Source: Silanimonas lenta DSM 16282 (GTDB lineage Bacteria > Pseudomonadota > Gammaproteobacteria > Xanthomonadales > Xanthomonadaceae). From it: a stretch of DNA of 64,000 nt. Positions 42,400 to 53,470 of this stretch are shown in pieces. Position 1 is the stretch's first letter; each line of letters begins with the position of its first letter. The position numbers were made by a program, and so were the translations under genes. Below the pieces are notes generated by a model that saw only the letters and a list, made by a program, of their open reading frames with translations, was not told the DNA's origin and searched no databases. The DNA is taken from the NCBI RefSeq assembly GCF_000429065.1, contig NZ_AUBD01000001.1:248001-312000 (forward strand), read 5' to 3'.

Positions 42400-44661
42400 T
42401 CAGGGAAGCCGGAAGCTCGACGCTGCCTCGGCGAGCTGGTTGCTCTGCTCCTCCAGCGCCCGCGCCGAGGCGCTGGCCTCCTCCACCAGGGCGGCATTCT
42501 GCTGGGTGGCGGTGTCGAGCTGGCTCACCGTCTGGTTCACGGTGACGATGCCCTGGGCCTGCTCCTCGCTGGCGGCGCTGATCTCGGCCACCAGCCGGCC
42601 CATCTTCTCCACCTCGCCCACCAGGCTGCGGATCGCCTCGCCGGCCTGCGAGACCTTGGCCGTGCCGGAACGCACGGCCTCCACCGAATGGCCGATCAGC
42701 GCCTTGATCTCGCGCGCCGAGGCCGCCGAGCGCTGCGCCAGCGCCCGTACCTCGGCCGCCACCACGGCAAAGCCGCGGCCCTGCTCGCCGGCGCGCGCCG
42801 CCTCCACCGCGGCATTGAGGGCGAGGATGTTGGTCTGGAAGGCAATACCGTCGATGACGGTGATGATGTCCTCGATCTTCGTCGAGGCCTCCGCCACCTC
42901 GTGCATGGCGGCCACCGCTTCCTCCGCCACCGCGCCGCCTTCCTGGGCGATGCGGCCCACGCCCTCGGAGAGGCGTCGGGCGCTGCGGGCATTCTCGGCG
43001 TTCTGCTGCACGGTGCTGGTGAGCTCCTCCATCGAGGAGGCGGTTTCCTCGAGGCTGGCCGCCTGCTGTTCGGTGCGTGCCTGCAGGTCGTTGTTGCCGG
43101 CCGCCAGCTCGGCGGAGACGGTGCGGAACACCTCCACGGCCTGCTGGATGCGGCCCACGATGTCGGCCAGCTCCGCCACCGTGCGGTTGGCATCGGCGGC
43201 CATGCGCGCGAAGCTGCCGGCATAGCGGCTCTCGTCCATCCGCACCCGCAGGTCGCCCCGGGCGAGCCCGGCCATGAAGCCCTGCAGACTGGCCGTGATG
43301 TCCTCGAAGATCTCCAGCACGCGGTTGATGCCCTGACCGAGCTCACGCACATAGCCTTCCTTGCTGGCGGTATCGATGCGGTGGCCGAGTTCGCCGCGGG
43401 TGGCGGCCTCCACCACGTCCTGCACCTCGCGCTCGATGGCGAGTTCGAGGGTGCGGTCCTTCCATTCCACCACGTAGCCGATGAGCCGCCCCTCATGGCC
43501 GAAGGCCGGGGTCACGGTGAGGTCGAAGATGAGGCCGGCGATCTCGATCCGGGCATGGTGGGGCTCGGTCATGCCCTCGAGCATGGCGCGCTGGTGCGCC
43601 GGATCGCGGTGGAAGCGGTCGATGGGGGAGCCGACGATGTCATCGGCCCGGAAGCCGGGAATGACCGAGGCGATACGCGCCTCGTGGCGACGGAAGGTCT
43701 CGAGCACCGCGCGGTTGGCGAAGACCACGGTGAAACGGCGGTCGGCCACCATGATGTTGGTCTCGGCCCGGTCCAGGGCCTGGTTGATGCGCGAGGCCTC
43801 GGCCGCCCGGCGGCGCAGGCGCTGGGTGCTGAACTCCAGCCGCACCTGCATCGACTTCAGGCCGAGCAGCACCGCACCGACCTCGTCGGCCCGCGAGATG
43901 TCCACCGGGCCGTCGTGCTTCTCGGCGGCGATCTCGCGGAACAGCTCCCGGGCCCGCGACAGCCGCCCGACCACGTCGCGCGACAGCCACCAGGCCGAAT
44001 AGGCGGCGAAGGCCGCCCCCGCCGCCAGCAGGCCGGCGAGCAGCCCCACGCCGGCCCCGCGAACCTGCAGCAGGAGGAGGCCGGCGGCGAGGCCGATGCC
44101 GAACAGGGCGAGCAGGAACAGGCGAACCGTGAGCGACAGCCGCCACAGCGGGTTCAGGGCCCGCCCGAGGCTGGGCGGGTGCACCACCCCGTTCTCGATC
44201 TCGAAGCGGGTGAGCCGGCCCTCGCGGATCTCGCGGTAGACCCGCTCGGCTTCGGCCACCTGCGCCCGGCTCGGCTTGCGGCGTACCGAGACATAGCCCT
44301 CGAGCCGGCCGCCGGCATCGTAGACCGGGGTGACATTGGCCTCGACCCAGTAGTGGTCGCCGTTCTTGCAGCGGTTCTTCACCATCCCCACCCAGGGGCG
44401 CCCCTGCTTGAGGGTGGCCCACATGTCGGCGAAGGCCGCAGCCGGCATGTCGGGGTGGCGGATGATGCGGTGCGGCTGGCCGAGCAGTTCGGCCTCGGCA
44501 TAGCCGCTGATCTCGATGAAATAGCCGTTGACGTAGGTGATCCTGCCTTCCGGATCGGTGGCGGAGACGATGGTCTCGCCGTCGCGGAAAGGCACCTCGA
44601 CTCCGGTGACCGGACGCTGCCGCAGGCTTTCCCGGTCCATCACGCGCGCCTGTGCCGCCAT
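42400..44661 (-). CDS. methyl-accepting chemotaxis protein with two PAS domains
   Basis: A 753-residue chemoreceptor. An Aer-like PAS at about 10-130 ([40 protein letters not shown]) precedes two membrane helices (about 175-225). A HAMP follows, then a second PAS ([20 protein letters not shown]), further HAMP-like repeats and a signalling domain with [37 protein letters not shown] as its span. The cytoplasmic sensory PAS suggests energy or redox taxis. The start at 44661 has GAGGAGG upstream; an earlier ATG lacks one. Confidence 0.92.
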   Translation of the reverse strand: MAAQARVMDRESLRQRPVTGVEVPFRDGETIVSATDPEGRITYVNGYFIEISGYAEAELLGQPHRIIRHPDMPAAAFADMWATLKQGRPWVGMVKNRCKNGDHYWVEANVTPVYDAGGRLEGYVSVRRKPSRAQVAEAERVYREIREGRLTRFEIENGVVHPPSLGRALNPLWRLSLTVRLFLLALFGIGLAAGLLLLQVRGAGVGLLAGLLAAGAAFAAYSAWWLSRDVVGRLSRARELFREIAAEKHDGPVDISRADEVGAVLLGLKSMQVRLEFSTQRLRRRAAEASRINQALDRAETNIMVADRRFTVVFANRAVLETFRRHEARIASVIPGFRADDIVGSPIDRFHRDPAHQRAMLEGMTEPHHARIEIAGLIFDLTVTPAFGHEGRLIGYVVEWKDRTLELAIEREVQDVVEAATRGELGHRIDTASKEGYVRELGQGINRVLEIFEDITASLQGFMAGLARGDLRVRMDESRYAGSFARMAADANRTVAELADIVGRIQQAVEVFRTVSAELAAGNNDLQARTEQQAASLEETASSMEELTSTVQQNAENARSARRLSEGVGRIAQEGGAVAEEAVAAMHEVAEASTKIEDIITVIDGIAFQTNILALNAAVEAARAGEQGRGFAVVAAEVRALAQRSAASAREIKALIGHSVEAVRSGTAKVSQAGEAIRSLVGEVEKMGRLVAEISAASEEQAQGIVTVNQTVSQLDTATQQNAALVEEASASARALEEQSNQLAEAASSFRLP

Positions 44662-44760
44662 GCTCGTCGCCTCCTCAGGGATCACGGCTTTCCAGCGGAA
44701 ACCGGAATCATTCCCCGAGAGATGTTGCGCCGGTTCAGGGCAGCGGGCAAGCGACGTGGT

Positions 44761-45333
44761 TCACCAGATCAGATCGTCGGGCACCTGGTAGCGAGGATCG
44801 CTGTAGTCATCCTCCGGCGCCGGGGCCGCGGGATCGACCTCGAGGGCGATCGCCTCGGGGCAGATCGCTTTTGCTTCGGCCAGCACGGCCGCCGTCACCA
44901 GCAGGTAGCGGCCATTGCTCTGCACCACGCCGAGCTCGCCGGCATTGAGCGCGCGCAGCTGCTCGGCCGTGACGTGGACGCGCTTGATCTTGCCGCCATA
45001 GGGGAAGTGGCGGACATGCTCGGCGGCGGGATCGTTGAGCGCCTTGTCGGCGAGGAAGGCATCCAGCTTCGCCCTGGCCTCGCGGCGGGCGCGGGCGGCC
45101 TCCTGGCGGGCACGCTGGGCGGCCTCGCGCTCACGCTTCTCGGCCTCGGCGCGCAGCGCGTAGGCCCTGGCGAGATCGATCTCCTCCTGCGAGCGCCCGG
45201 GCCTGTCTCCGCCCCTGCCCCGCCCGGCCCCGCCGCCGGGGCGTGCGCCGGGGGCCGGCTTGGCAGGCTTCGGGGCCTTCGGCAGCGGCTTGAAGCCAAG
45301 GCCGAGGAGCTGGTCTTTCAGGCTGTCGCTCAT
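44761..45333 (-). CDS. DUF2058 family protein (YaiL-like)
   Basis: A 190-residue soluble protein starting MSDSLKDQLLGLGF. A Pro/Gly/Arg linker and a basic coiled region (EKREREAAQRARQEAARARREAR is the span) lead to the conserved C-terminal core with HFPYGGKIKRVHVTAEQ and VPDDLIW. This matches DUF2058, nucleoprotein-like proteins of unknown function. It lies 31 bp downstream of slyX. Confidence 0.85.
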   Translation of the reverse strand: MSDSLKDQLLGLGFKPLPKAPKPAKPAPGARPGGGAGRGRGGDRPGRSQEEIDLARAYALRAEAEKREREAAQRARQEAARARREARAKLDAFLADKALNDPAAEHVRHFPYGGKIKRVHVTAEQLRALNAGELGVVQSNGRYLLVTAAVLAEAKAICPEAIALEVDPAAPAPEDDYSDPRYQVPDDLIW

Positions 45334-45364
45334 TGATCGGGAACAGGGACGAACGCGGGGCGGC

Positions 45365-45581
45365 TCAGTAATGCGGCGGCGGGGGTTCCGAGGCGGGATC
45401 GGCCATCAGGGCCCGGCGCAGCTGCTTTAGGTCTTCGAGCACGCGGGAGAGCAGCTCGCGGTTCTTCTGGCCTTCGATGCGGGCCTCGGCCAGCGCTTCC
45501 GAGAGCTCCTGCATCGCCTGCTCCTGGAAGGCGAGGCGGGTCTCGAGCTCGGTGAGCCTGCGTTCGGCGCGGAGATCGCGG

Positions 45582-45595
<14 letters not shown>
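45365..45595 (-). CDS. slyX: SlyX family protein
   Basis: A 76-residue, almost wholly coiled-coil protein ending in PPPPHY, the SlyX signature. The core [18 protein letters not shown] is typical. The start lies inside the ugd 3' end (14-bp overlap). Function is unknown. Confidence 0.9.
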
Positions 45596-46937
<1,342 letters not shown>

Positions 46938-46964
46938 GCGCGTCCTCCCAGGGGTTGGAAACGC

Positions 46965-46994
46965 GCAAGGGTCGCGGCATCCCGCGACCCTTGC
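46965..46994 (-). terminator. terminator after FKBP gene
   Basis: A perfect 13-bp stem (GCAAGGGTCGCGG/CCGCGACCCTTGC, 4-base loop) lies 19 bp beyond the FKBP stop on the minus strand and is followed by GCGTTTCC. It also sits 28 bp upstream of ugd. Confidence 0.7.
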
Positions 46995-47013
46995 ATGACA
47001 GCCGCGCCGGAAC

Positions 47014-47778
47014 TCACTCCGTGGCGGCGGAGGAGACGATCTCCAGCAGTTCGACCTCGAACTTGAGGGTGGCATTCGGCGGGATCTCCGCGCCGGCGCC
47101 GTTCTGGCCGTACGCAAGCGCCGCCGGGATCCAGAACACGTACTTCGACCCCACCGGCATCAGCTGCACGCCCTCCGTCCAGCCCGGGATCACGCCGGCC
47201 AGCGGGAAGGTGGCCGGCTCGCCACGGGCATAGGAGCTGTCGAACTCCTTGCCATCGAGCAGGGTGCCGCGGTAGTGCACCTTCACGGTATCAGCGGCGC
47301 TCGGGCGGGCCCCGGAGCCGGCGCGCAGCACCTGGTACTGCAGGCCGCTCTCGGTGGTACGCACGCCGGGCTTGCCCTTGTTGGCGGCCAGGAAGGCCTC
47401 GCCCTCGGCAAGGTTCTTCGCGCCCTGCTCGGCACGGCGCGCCATTTCCTTCTGCTGCAGGAACATGCCGAAGGCCATGCCCACTTCCTGCGCCTGCTGG
47501 TCGGTCATCAGCCGGCCCTGGCCGGAGAGCCCGGCCTTGACGGCCTTGGCGAGCGCGTCGGCATCGACGTACTCCTTCACCTGCTGCAGGCTGTTGGCCA
47601 TCTGCAGACCGATCATGTAGCTGATCTTCTCGTTGTCGGTCTTCAGGCCCTCGATGGCCGGAAGCTCGAGGGTGGCCGGAGCGGCCGGGGCGGCTTCCGG
47701 AGCCTGCGCGAAGGCGCTACCGGCGATCAGGCTCAGGCCGAGCAGCACGGCACTCGTCAGGGGGCGGGGATTCAGCAT
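47014..47778 (-). CDS. FKBP-type peptidyl-prolyl isomerase, exported
   Basis: A 254-residue FkpA/Mip-like protein with a Sec signal ([16 protein letters not shown]). A dimerisation domain with long helices follows ([17 protein letters not shown] to about residue 150). The FKBP domain has [32 protein letters not shown] and [17 protein letters not shown]. It should help outer-membrane protein folding in the periplasm. The start MLNPRPLTS gives a proper signal peptide. Confidence 0.93.
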   Translation of the reverse strand: MLNPRPLTSAVLLGLSLIAGSAFAQAPEAAPAAPATLELPAIEGLKTDNEKISYMIGLQMANSLQQVKEYVDADALAKAVKAGLSGQGRLMTDQQAQEVGMAFGMFLQQKEMARRAEQGAKNLAEGEAFLAANKGKPGVRTTESGLQYQVLRAGSGARPSAADTVKVHYRGTLLDGKEFDSSYARGEPATFPLAGVIPGWTEGVQLMPVGSKYVFWIPAALAYGQNGAGAEIPPNATLKFEVELLEIVSSAATE

Positions 47779-47857
47779 GGGGGCAAGCACTCCGTCGGTC
47801 AGGACCGCCGCGGCGCGGCGGGCCGCCGATTGTCGCCCCCCGGCCCCGGTTCGGCAA

Positions 47858-48361
47858 TCAGGCGCTGCCGAGCGCAAGCCCCAGGGCCAGCCCGTGCGCC
47901 GCGATCACGGCGGCCGAGATCCTCGAGCGCAGGACGCGGAAACCCGGCGTTGCCGGCAGGTGGTCGGCCCGGGTGTCGAACCAGAGGGCGAGGGCAAAGC
48001 CCACGCCCAGGGCCAGCACGGCCCAGGGCCGCGGCAGGAACAGCGCCGGATAGGCCCAGAGGCTCGGCAGCACGGCCAGCACATAGGCCGAGGGCGGGGC
48101 TCCGGCGCTCATCGCCCGACCCCAGCGCAGCCCGCCAAGGAAGCTCAGGATCACCGCCGAGTAGACGAGGAAGGCCCGGGCGGCGATGGCTACACCCCGG
48201 GGCTCGGCGAGCCACAGGGCGATTCCCCAGGCGAGAAGCGCGCCGAGGAAGGGCAGCAGCCCGGCCCAGGTCAGCCAGTGGGCCGCCCGCGGCAGGGGCG
48301 GCTGGTGGAGGTCCTGCAGTTTCATCCATTCCCGGCGCAGGCCGGTCTCCCCATGCCCCAT
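47858..48361 (-). CDS. DUF3429 membrane protein
   Basis: A 167-residue integral membrane protein with about five helices. The segment FLVYSAVILSFLGGLRWGRAM is the mark of DUF3429. An internal ATG at 48325 (MKLQDLHQPPL) is an equally possible start. Function is unknown. Confidence 0.8.
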   Translation of the reverse strand: MGHGETGLRREWMKLQDLHQPPLPRAAHWLTWAGLLPFLGALLAWGIALWLAEPRGVAIAARAFLVYSAVILSFLGGLRWGRAMSAGAPPSAYVLAVLPSLWAYPALFLPRPWAVLALGVGFALALWFDTRADHLPATPGFRVLRSRISAAVIAAHGLALGLALGSA

Positions 48362-48430
48362 CGCATCCCCTGACGATCCGTTCGCGCGAGCCGGCGATCA
48401 TCCGCCGCCCGCCCACTGCCGGTAAAGCGC

Positions 48431-49012
48431 TCAGCGCGAGGTGGCGGGAGCAGCGGCCGGCACTGGCGCCGCCAGCGCCTTCTCGATCGCCGCCCGCAGT
48501 TCCGGGGCCTCCGGCTTCACCCGGCTGCCGAAGCTGCCCAGCACCCGGCCATCCCGGCCGATCAGGTACTTGTGGAAATTCCAGCCCGGCTGCTCGCCGG
48601 TGGCGGCGGCAAGCTCACGGTAGAGCGGCGTGGCATCGCGGCCGCGCACCACCACCTTCTCGAACATCGGGAACTTCACCCCATAGGTAAGGGTGCAGAA
48701 CTCCTGGATCTGCTCCTCGCTGCCCGGCTCCTGGCCCATGAAATCGTTGGAAGGAAAGCCGAGCACGGCAAAGCCCTGTGGCCCGTAGGTGGCATTCAGG
48801 GCCTCGAGCCCCTCGTACTGCGGGGTGAACCCGCATTTGCTGGCGGTATTCACCACCAGCAGCACCTTTCCGCCATAGGCCTCGGCCAGGTTCACCCGCT
48901 CCTGGCTCGCCAGCCGGCGGTATTCATGCTGCAGCACGCCCGCGGCGGCCACCGGCCGGGCCGCCAGCCCCACGCCCAGGCCCACGAACAGGGCCGCGAT
49001 CCACGCCTTCAT
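48431..49012 (-). CDS. periplasmic glutathione peroxidase family protein
   Basis: A 193-residue thiol peroxidase. An N-terminal signal (IAALFVGLGVGLAARPVAAAG) predicts export. The peroxidatic Cys is residue 60 in NTASKCGFTPQYEGLEAL; GFPSNDFMGQEPG and GWNFHKYLIGRDG complete the site. A second Cys, in EFCTLTYG, could be the resolving Cys, so it probably uses thioredoxin-like donors. Confidence 0.92.
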   Translation of the reverse strand: MKAWIAALFVGLGVGLAARPVAAAGVLQHEYRRLASQERVNLAEAYGGKVLLVVNTASKCGFTPQYEGLEALNATYGPQGFAVLGFPSNDFMGQEPGSEEQIQEFCTLTYGVKFPMFEKVVVRGRDATPLYRELAAATGEQPGWNFHKYLIGRDGRVLGSFGSRVKPEAPELRAAIEKALAAPVPAAAPATSR

Positions 49013-49086
49013 CCCTCGTCTCTCCCGAACGCCGGCGGCAGGCCGGCACCTGCCGTCAGTCTGGTCGTGCGGGCGTGCAGGAGGTG

Positions 49087-49127
49087 TTGACCCCGGGAAG
49101 ATTGGTGTTATAGTTGACTACAACACC
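49087..49127 (+). promoter_or_regulatory. ytrA operon promoter with GGTG-N16-CACC operator
   Basis: The -35 TTGACC (49087-49092) and -10 TATAGT (49109-49114) are 16 bp apart. A near-perfect palindrome, GGTG-N16-CACC (49104-49127), covers the -10 and start site; its arms GGTGTTATAGT and GGTGTTGTAGT differ at one base. As I recall, the same spaced motif is bound by YtrA in Xanthomonas. Binding here would block the promoter, giving autorepression of the whole operon. Confidence 0.75.
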
Positions 49128-49153
49128 AGTCCGTTACCTCACCGAGGCCCGCC

Positions 49154-49366
49154 ATGTCCTTCCGACTCCGCCCCCGCGCCGGCCTGCTGGCCCTCGGGCT
49201 GGCCAGCCTGGCCCTGGCCCTCGCGCTCGGCAGCGCCCCCCCCGCCGCCCCCGGCCCGGCACCCGCCGAAGGAACCGACCCGGGACTGGAACGCTCCCGG
49301 GCCCAGATCGGTCTTGCCATGCCCTACTTCTCCTTCGGCAAGCGCAGCCGCGAGGCCCGGTCATGA
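49154..49366 (+). CDS. small exported protein, first gene of ytrA operon
   Basis: A 70-residue protein with a hydrophobic N-terminal segment (LLALGLASLALALALGSAPP) and a short hydrophilic tail ending MPYFSFGKRSREARS. It is 26 bp after the operator. Its stop overlaps the regulator start (ATGA), which argues that it is translated. Function is unknown. Confidence 0.7.
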   Translation: MSFRLRPRAGLLALGLASLALALALGSAPPAAPGPAPAEGTDPGLERSRAQIGLAMPYFSFGKRSREARS

Positions 49367-49734
49367 GCATCGCCTGGAGCGACAGCACGCCGATCTACCG
49401 GCAACTGAAGGAGCGTGTGGTGGCCATGGTGCTCGATGGCGAGCTGAAGGAAGGCGATGCCCTGCCCTCGGTACGGCAGGTGGCCGCCGAATTCCAGCTC
49501 AACCCGATCACCGTCTCGCGCGCCTACCAGGAACTGGCCGACGAGGCCCTGGTGGAAAAACGGCGTGGACTTGGCATGTACGTCGTCGAGGGCGCGCGGC
49601 AGCGCCTGCTCGCCTCGGAGCGCGAACGCTTCCTGAAGGAGGAATGGCCGCAGGTCCTGGCGCGCATCGAGCGCCTCGGCCTCACGCCGCAGGAACTACT
49701 GGCCACCCGGCCGAAGAACGGAGCATCGGCATGA
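49363..49734 (+). CDS. ytrA: GntR-family regulator, YtrA subfamily
   Basis: A 123-residue regulator: an N-terminal winged helix (IYRQLKERVVAMVLDGELKEGDALPSVRQVAAEFQLNPITVSRAYQEL is the span) and the short two-helix effector/dimer domain of the YtrA group. YtrA members repress linked ABC transporters and answer cell-wall antibiotics in Bacillus. Here the ATPase and permease follow with 4-bp overlaps. Confidence 0.92.
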   Translation: MSIAWSDSTPIYRQLKERVVAMVLDGELKEGDALPSVRQVAAEFQLNPITVSRAYQELADEALVEKRRGLGMYVVEGARQRLLASERERFLKEEWPQVLARIERLGLTPQELLATRPKNGASA

Positions 49735-50591
49735 GCACCCCCACCATTTCCGCCCGCGGCCTCGAGAAACGCTACGGCAAGACCACGGCCGTCGCCGGCA
49801 TCGACTTCGATATCGCGCCTGGGCGCATCGTCGGCCTGATCGGCCCGAACGGCTCGGGCAAGACCACCACGCTGAAGGCCCTGCTCGGCCTGACCGGCTT
49901 CGAGGGCGAGCTGCACGTGCTGGGCCACGACCCACGCACCCAACGCGACGCCTTGATGCGCGAAGTCTGCTTCATCGCCGACGTGGCCGTGCTGCCGCGC
50001 TGGATCAGCGTCGGCCAGGCCATCGACTACGTGGCCGGCGTGCACCCGCGCTTCGACCGCCGCAAGTGCGAGGACTTCCTCTCGCACACCAAGCTCGACC
50101 GGAAGATGAAGGTCAAGCAGATGTCGAAGGGCATGATCGTGCAACTGCACCTCGCCCTCGTCATGGCCATCGACGCCAAACTGCTGGTACTGGACGAGCC
50201 CACCCTTGGCCTCGACATCCTCTACCGCAAGCAGTTCTACAAGGATCTGCTGGAGCGCTATTTCGACGAGGAGAAGACGATCATCGTCACCACCCACCAG
50301 GTAGAGGAGATCGAGCACATCCTCACCGATCTCCTGTTCATCCGTGACGGAAAACTGGTGCTGCGCGCCAGCATGGACGAGATCGAGCAGCGCTTCTTCG
50401 AGGTGATGGTCGCCAGCGACCGCGCCGAAGAGGCCCGGGCACTCGGGCCCATCGACGAGCGCAGCGTATTCGGCAAGAGCGTCTTCCTGTTCGACGGCCA
50501 GCCGCGCGAACGCCTCGCCGCCCTGGGCGAGCTGCGCACTCCCGGCATCGCCGACCTGTTCGTCGCCACGATGAAAGGAACCTATGCATGA
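49731..50591 (+). CDS. ABC transporter ATPase
   Basis: A 286-residue ATPase. Walker A is LIGPNGSGKTTTLKAL, Walker B is LLVLDEPTLGLD, and the switch His is in TTHQVEEIEH. The signature motif is altered: MSKGMIVQL in place of LSGGQ. This is common in YtrB-type ATPases. It forms an exporter or a membrane-remodelling complex with the next gene. Confidence 0.93.
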   Translation: MSTPTISARGLEKRYGKTTAVAGIDFDIAPGRIVGLIGPNGSGKTTTLKALLGLTGFEGELHVLGHDPRTQRDALMREVCFIADVAVLPRWISVGQAIDYVAGVHPRFDRRKCEDFLSHTKLDRKMKVKQMSKGMIVQLHLALVMAIDAKLLVLDEPTLGLDILYRKQFYKDLLERYFDEEKTIIVTTHQVEEIEHILTDLLFIRDGKLVLRASMDEIEQRFFEVMVASDRAEEARALGPIDERSVFGKSVFLFDGQPRERLAALGELRTPGIADLFVATMKGTYA

Positions 50592-51553
50592 ACACCTTCC
50601 CCACCCTGCTGAAGCGTGAGTTCTGGGAACACAAGGGCGGCATGCTCTGGGCGCCGGCCGTGGTCGGCGGCCTGCTGCTGCTGTTCGCCCTCGGCAGCCT
50701 GCTGCTCGGCCTGGCGTTCAAAGGCGGTGCCTTCACAATGAATGGCGAGCGCATCGTCGTCGACGGCCAGCTCATCGACGCGACGGCGCAGGCGAAGATC
50801 GCCGGCGGCATGGTGTTCGCTGCCCTTCCCTCGATGGCACCGCTGGCCGGGGTGCTGGCTCTGGTGCTGTTCTTCTATGCCTTAGGCTCGCTCTACGACG
50901 AGCGCAAGGACCGCAGCGTGCTGTTCTGGAAGTCGATGCCGGTCTCCGACACTGCCACGGTACTCTCGAAGCTGGCTTCGATGCTGGTGGTCGCGCCGCT
51001 CATCACGGCGCTCATCGGCGGCCTGCTCGGTGTGGTGCTGGTGCTCGCCATCGCCCTCGCGGCGAACATGCTCGGGACCGGCATTCTCGGCCGGGTCCTC
51101 GCCACGCCCGACCTCTATCTCACCCCCCTCGCCATCGTGGCCCTGGTGCCGGTGTATGCCCTCTGGGTGCTTCCCAGCATCGCCTGGTGCATGGCGGTCT
51201 CCGCCTGGGCACGGCGTGCGCCCTTCCTCTGGGCCGTGGGACTCCCGCTCGGCGCCGGCATGCTGCTTTCCTGGCAGGAGGCCATGTTCGATGTCGCGCT
51301 GGGTGCCGGTGGCTTCTGGAAGCATGTGGTCGGCCGTTTCTTTGGCAGCTTCATCCCCGGACTGTGGTTCGCCTTCGACACCCGTGAGGGGGGGCTGGAT
51401 GGCTTTACACCGGGCGAGTCCAGCGTGCTGGAACTCGTGGCCCAGAGCTATGCCAGCCTGGCCTCGCCGGCGCTGTGGATCGGCCTGGCCGTGGGGGTGG
51501 TCTTCGTCGCCCTTGCCATCCGCCTGCGCCGCTGGCGCGAGGACGCCAGCTGA
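50588..51553 (+). CDS. ABC transporter permease
   Basis: A 321-residue ABC-2-like membrane protein with about six helices, among them VVGGLLLLFALGSLLLGLAF, LAGVLALVLFFYALGSLY and LWIGLAVGVVFVALAIRL. The motif LYDERKDRSVLFWKSMPVSD after the second helix is typical of YtrC/CcmB-like permeases. The start overlaps the ATPase stop by 4 bp. Confidence 0.9.
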   Translation: MNTFPTLLKREFWEHKGGMLWAPAVVGGLLLLFALGSLLLGLAFKGGAFTMNGERIVVDGQLIDATAQAKIAGGMVFAALPSMAPLAGVLALVLFFYALGSLYDERKDRSVLFWKSMPVSDTATVLSKLASMLVVAPLITALIGGLLGVVLVLAIALAANMLGTGILGRVLATPDLYLTPLAIVALVPVYALWVLPSIAWCMAVSAWARRAPFLWAVGLPLGAGMLLSWQEAMFDVALGAGGFWKHVVGRFFGSFIPGLWFAFDTREGGLDGFTPGESSVLELVAQSYASLASPALWIGLAVGVVFVALAIRLRRWREDAS

Positions 51554-51592
51554 GCCGCACCGACCGCATTTCCTTCCGCCCCGGAGCCCACC

Positions 51593-52228
51593 ATGCATTC
51601 CCTTGCTGTCGTGCCTCGCCATCCGTTCGCCACGGCATGGCTTCTCGTCACCCTCGCCGCCACCAGCGCCTGCACCGGCCAGGACCGTGCCGAGATCGAG
51701 CGCAGTCTTTCCGAGGCTCGGCAAACCGTGGAGACGGCCACCGCCGAGGGCGGCACGGTCGCCCGGGCTATCGCCGAAGCCCGTCGAAAGCTGCACGAGG
51801 AAAACCTCGGGCTCGATGGCGAAGGGCTGCCCAAGGCCAAACTCACCCCGCAGGGCGATCTGCTGATCGGCGGCACCGCGGTGCCCATGGACGAGGCACA
51901 GCGCGAGGCCGCCCTGGCCTACCGCGCCGAGCTGCTGAAGGTGGCCGAGGCGGGCATGGTCCTCGGGCAGCAGGGTGCCGCCATCGCCGGGCAGGCGGTG
52001 ACGCAGGTGCTCGGCGGCCTGTTCACCGGCAAAGCCGAGGAGGCCGCGGCCCGCATCGAGGCCGAAGCGAAGAAGATCGAGGAGGCCGCCCTGGCCCTGT
52101 GCAAGGACCTCGAAGGCCTGGAGCCGGCGCAGGCACGGTTTGCCGAACTCGTGCCGGAATTCCGCCCTTATGCCAAGAAAATCCAGGTCGACACCGACTG
52201 CAAGCCGGCCCCCGGGACGGTGATCTGA
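51593..52228 (+). CDS. putative lipoprotein, possibly DUF2884-like
   Basis: A 211-residue protein with a lipobox (TLAATSACTG). The core resembles YggN/DUF2884 proteins: ALAYRAELLKVAEAGMVLGQQGAAIAGQAV, followed by a helix rich in Ala/Glu (EAAARIEAEAKKIEEAALALC). It lies 39 bp after the permease and probably belongs to the ytrA operon. The family assignment is tentative. Confidence 0.7.
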   Translation: MHSLAVVPRHPFATAWLLVTLAATSACTGQDRAEIERSLSEARQTVETATAEGGTVARAIAEARRKLHEENLGLDGEGLPKAKLTPQGDLLIGGTAVPMDEAQREAALAYRAELLKVAEAGMVLGQQGAAIAGQAVTQVLGGLFTGKAEEAAARIEAEAKKIEEAALALCKDLEGLEPAQARFAELVPEFRPYAKKIQVDTDCKPAPGTVI

Positions 52229-52306
52229 GCCCCGGCGCCCGGGTTCCACCGGGCGCCACATCGGCGAGAATGCGGGCCTGTCTCCCGATGGGCCCGCCCC
52301 GCCGCC

Positions 52307-53404
52307 ATGTCACGCCACTGGGTCAATGCCGCGATCGCGGCCCTCGAAGCCGACTTCCAGCGCTCGGCCGACACCCACCTGATCCGCCTCGACCTGCCGG
52401 CCTATCCGGGCATCCCGCTGTACTTCAAGGACGAGAGCTCGCACCCCACCGGCAGCCTCAAGCACCGCCTCGCACGCTCGCTGTTCCTGTACGCCTTGTG
52501 CAACGGCTGGCTGCGCGAGGGCCAGACCGTGATCGAGGCCAGCAGCGGCAGCACGGCCGTCTCCGAAGCCTATTTCGCCCGCCTGATCGGCCTGCCCTTC
52601 ATCGCCGTGATGCCGGACACCACCTCGCGCGAGAAGGTGGCGCGCATCGAGTTCTACGGCGGGCGCTGCCACATGATCGAAGGCGCCGACGTGAGCGCCG
52701 CCTCGCGCGCGCTGGCCGCCGAGCTCGGCGGCCACTTCATGGACCAGTTCACCTACGCCGAACGGGCCACCGACTGGCGCGGCAACAACAACATCGCCGA
52801 ATCGATCTTCCAGCAGCTGCGGCTCGAGCCCCATCCCTGCCCGCGCTGGATCGTGGTCTCGGCCGGCACCGGCGGTACGGCCGCCACCATCGGGCGCTAC
52901 ATCCGCTACCAGCCCGCCCGCAACGCCTGCACCCGGCTCGCCGTGGTCGATCCCGAGCACTCGGTGTTCTTCGATGCCTTCAAGGACCACAAGCGCTGCC
53001 ACCGCCTCGACCGCGGTTCGCGTATCGAGGGCATCGGCCGGCCCATCGTCGAGCCCAGCTTCCTGCCCGACACCATCGACCGCATGATCAAAGTGCCCGA
53101 TGCCCTGAGCCTCGCCGCCATGCGCGCGCTGGAGGGCTTGCTGGGGCGCAAGGTCGGCGGCTCCACGGGGACCAATTTCGTCGGCGCCCTGCAGGTGATG
53201 AGCGAGATGAAGGCAAAGGGCGAGACCGGCGCCGTCGTCACCCTGATCTGCGATGGCGGTGAACGCTATCTCGACACCTACTACGACGATGCCTGGCTGA
53301 CGGCGCAGGGCCTTGCCCCCAGCGCCGCGCAGCAGGACCTCATCGCCGCGGCCCTCGGGGGCGCCTCGCCGGCAGGGGCGCTCGAGCTGCGCGATGCCGG
53401 CTGA
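52307..53404 (+). CDS. PLP-dependent cysteine synthase-like enzyme
   Basis: A 365-residue fold-type II PLP enzyme. The cofactor Lys is residue 52 in [15 protein letters not shown]. The substrate loop is [12 protein letters not shown] and the phosphate cup is [14 protein letters not shown]. It resembles the Cds1-like branch (L-cysteine desulfhydrase) more than CysK or CysM because of the GSLKHR motif and C-terminal [16 protein letters not shown]. Release of H2S from cysteine is the best guess. Confidence 0.85.
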   Translation: MSRHWVNAAIAALEADFQRSADTHLIRLDLPAYPGIPLYFKDESSHPTGSLKHRLARSLFLYALCNGWLREGQTVIEASSGSTAVSEAYFARLIGLPFIAVMPDTTSREKVARIEFYGGRCHMIEGADVSAASRALAAELGGHFMDQFTYAERATDWRGNNNIAESIFQQLRLEPHPCPRWIVVSAGTGGTAATIGRYIRYQPARNACTRLAVVDPEHSVFFDAFKDHKRCHRLDRGSRIEGIGRPIVEPSFLPDTIDRMIKVPDALSLAAMRALEGLLGRKVGGSTGTNFVGALQVMSEMKAKGETGAVVTLICDGGERYLDTYYDDAWLTAQGLAPSAAQQDLIAAALGGASPAGALELRDAG

Positions 53405-53432
53405 ACACAGGCCCCGGAGCGCATCGCCGGAC

Positions 53433-53463
53433 TTGCCCCCGATGCAGCGGGGCGGACTATAAT
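53433..53463 (+). promoter_or_regulatory. strong promoter of the magnesium locus leader RNA
   Basis: A perfect -10 TATAAT (53458-53463) is preceded by TTGCCC (53433-53438) at a long 19-bp spacing. Transcription should start near 53470, giving an RNA that begins UUUAUUUCUGGAGG. Confidence 0.6.
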
Positions 53464-53470
53464 TCCGGGT

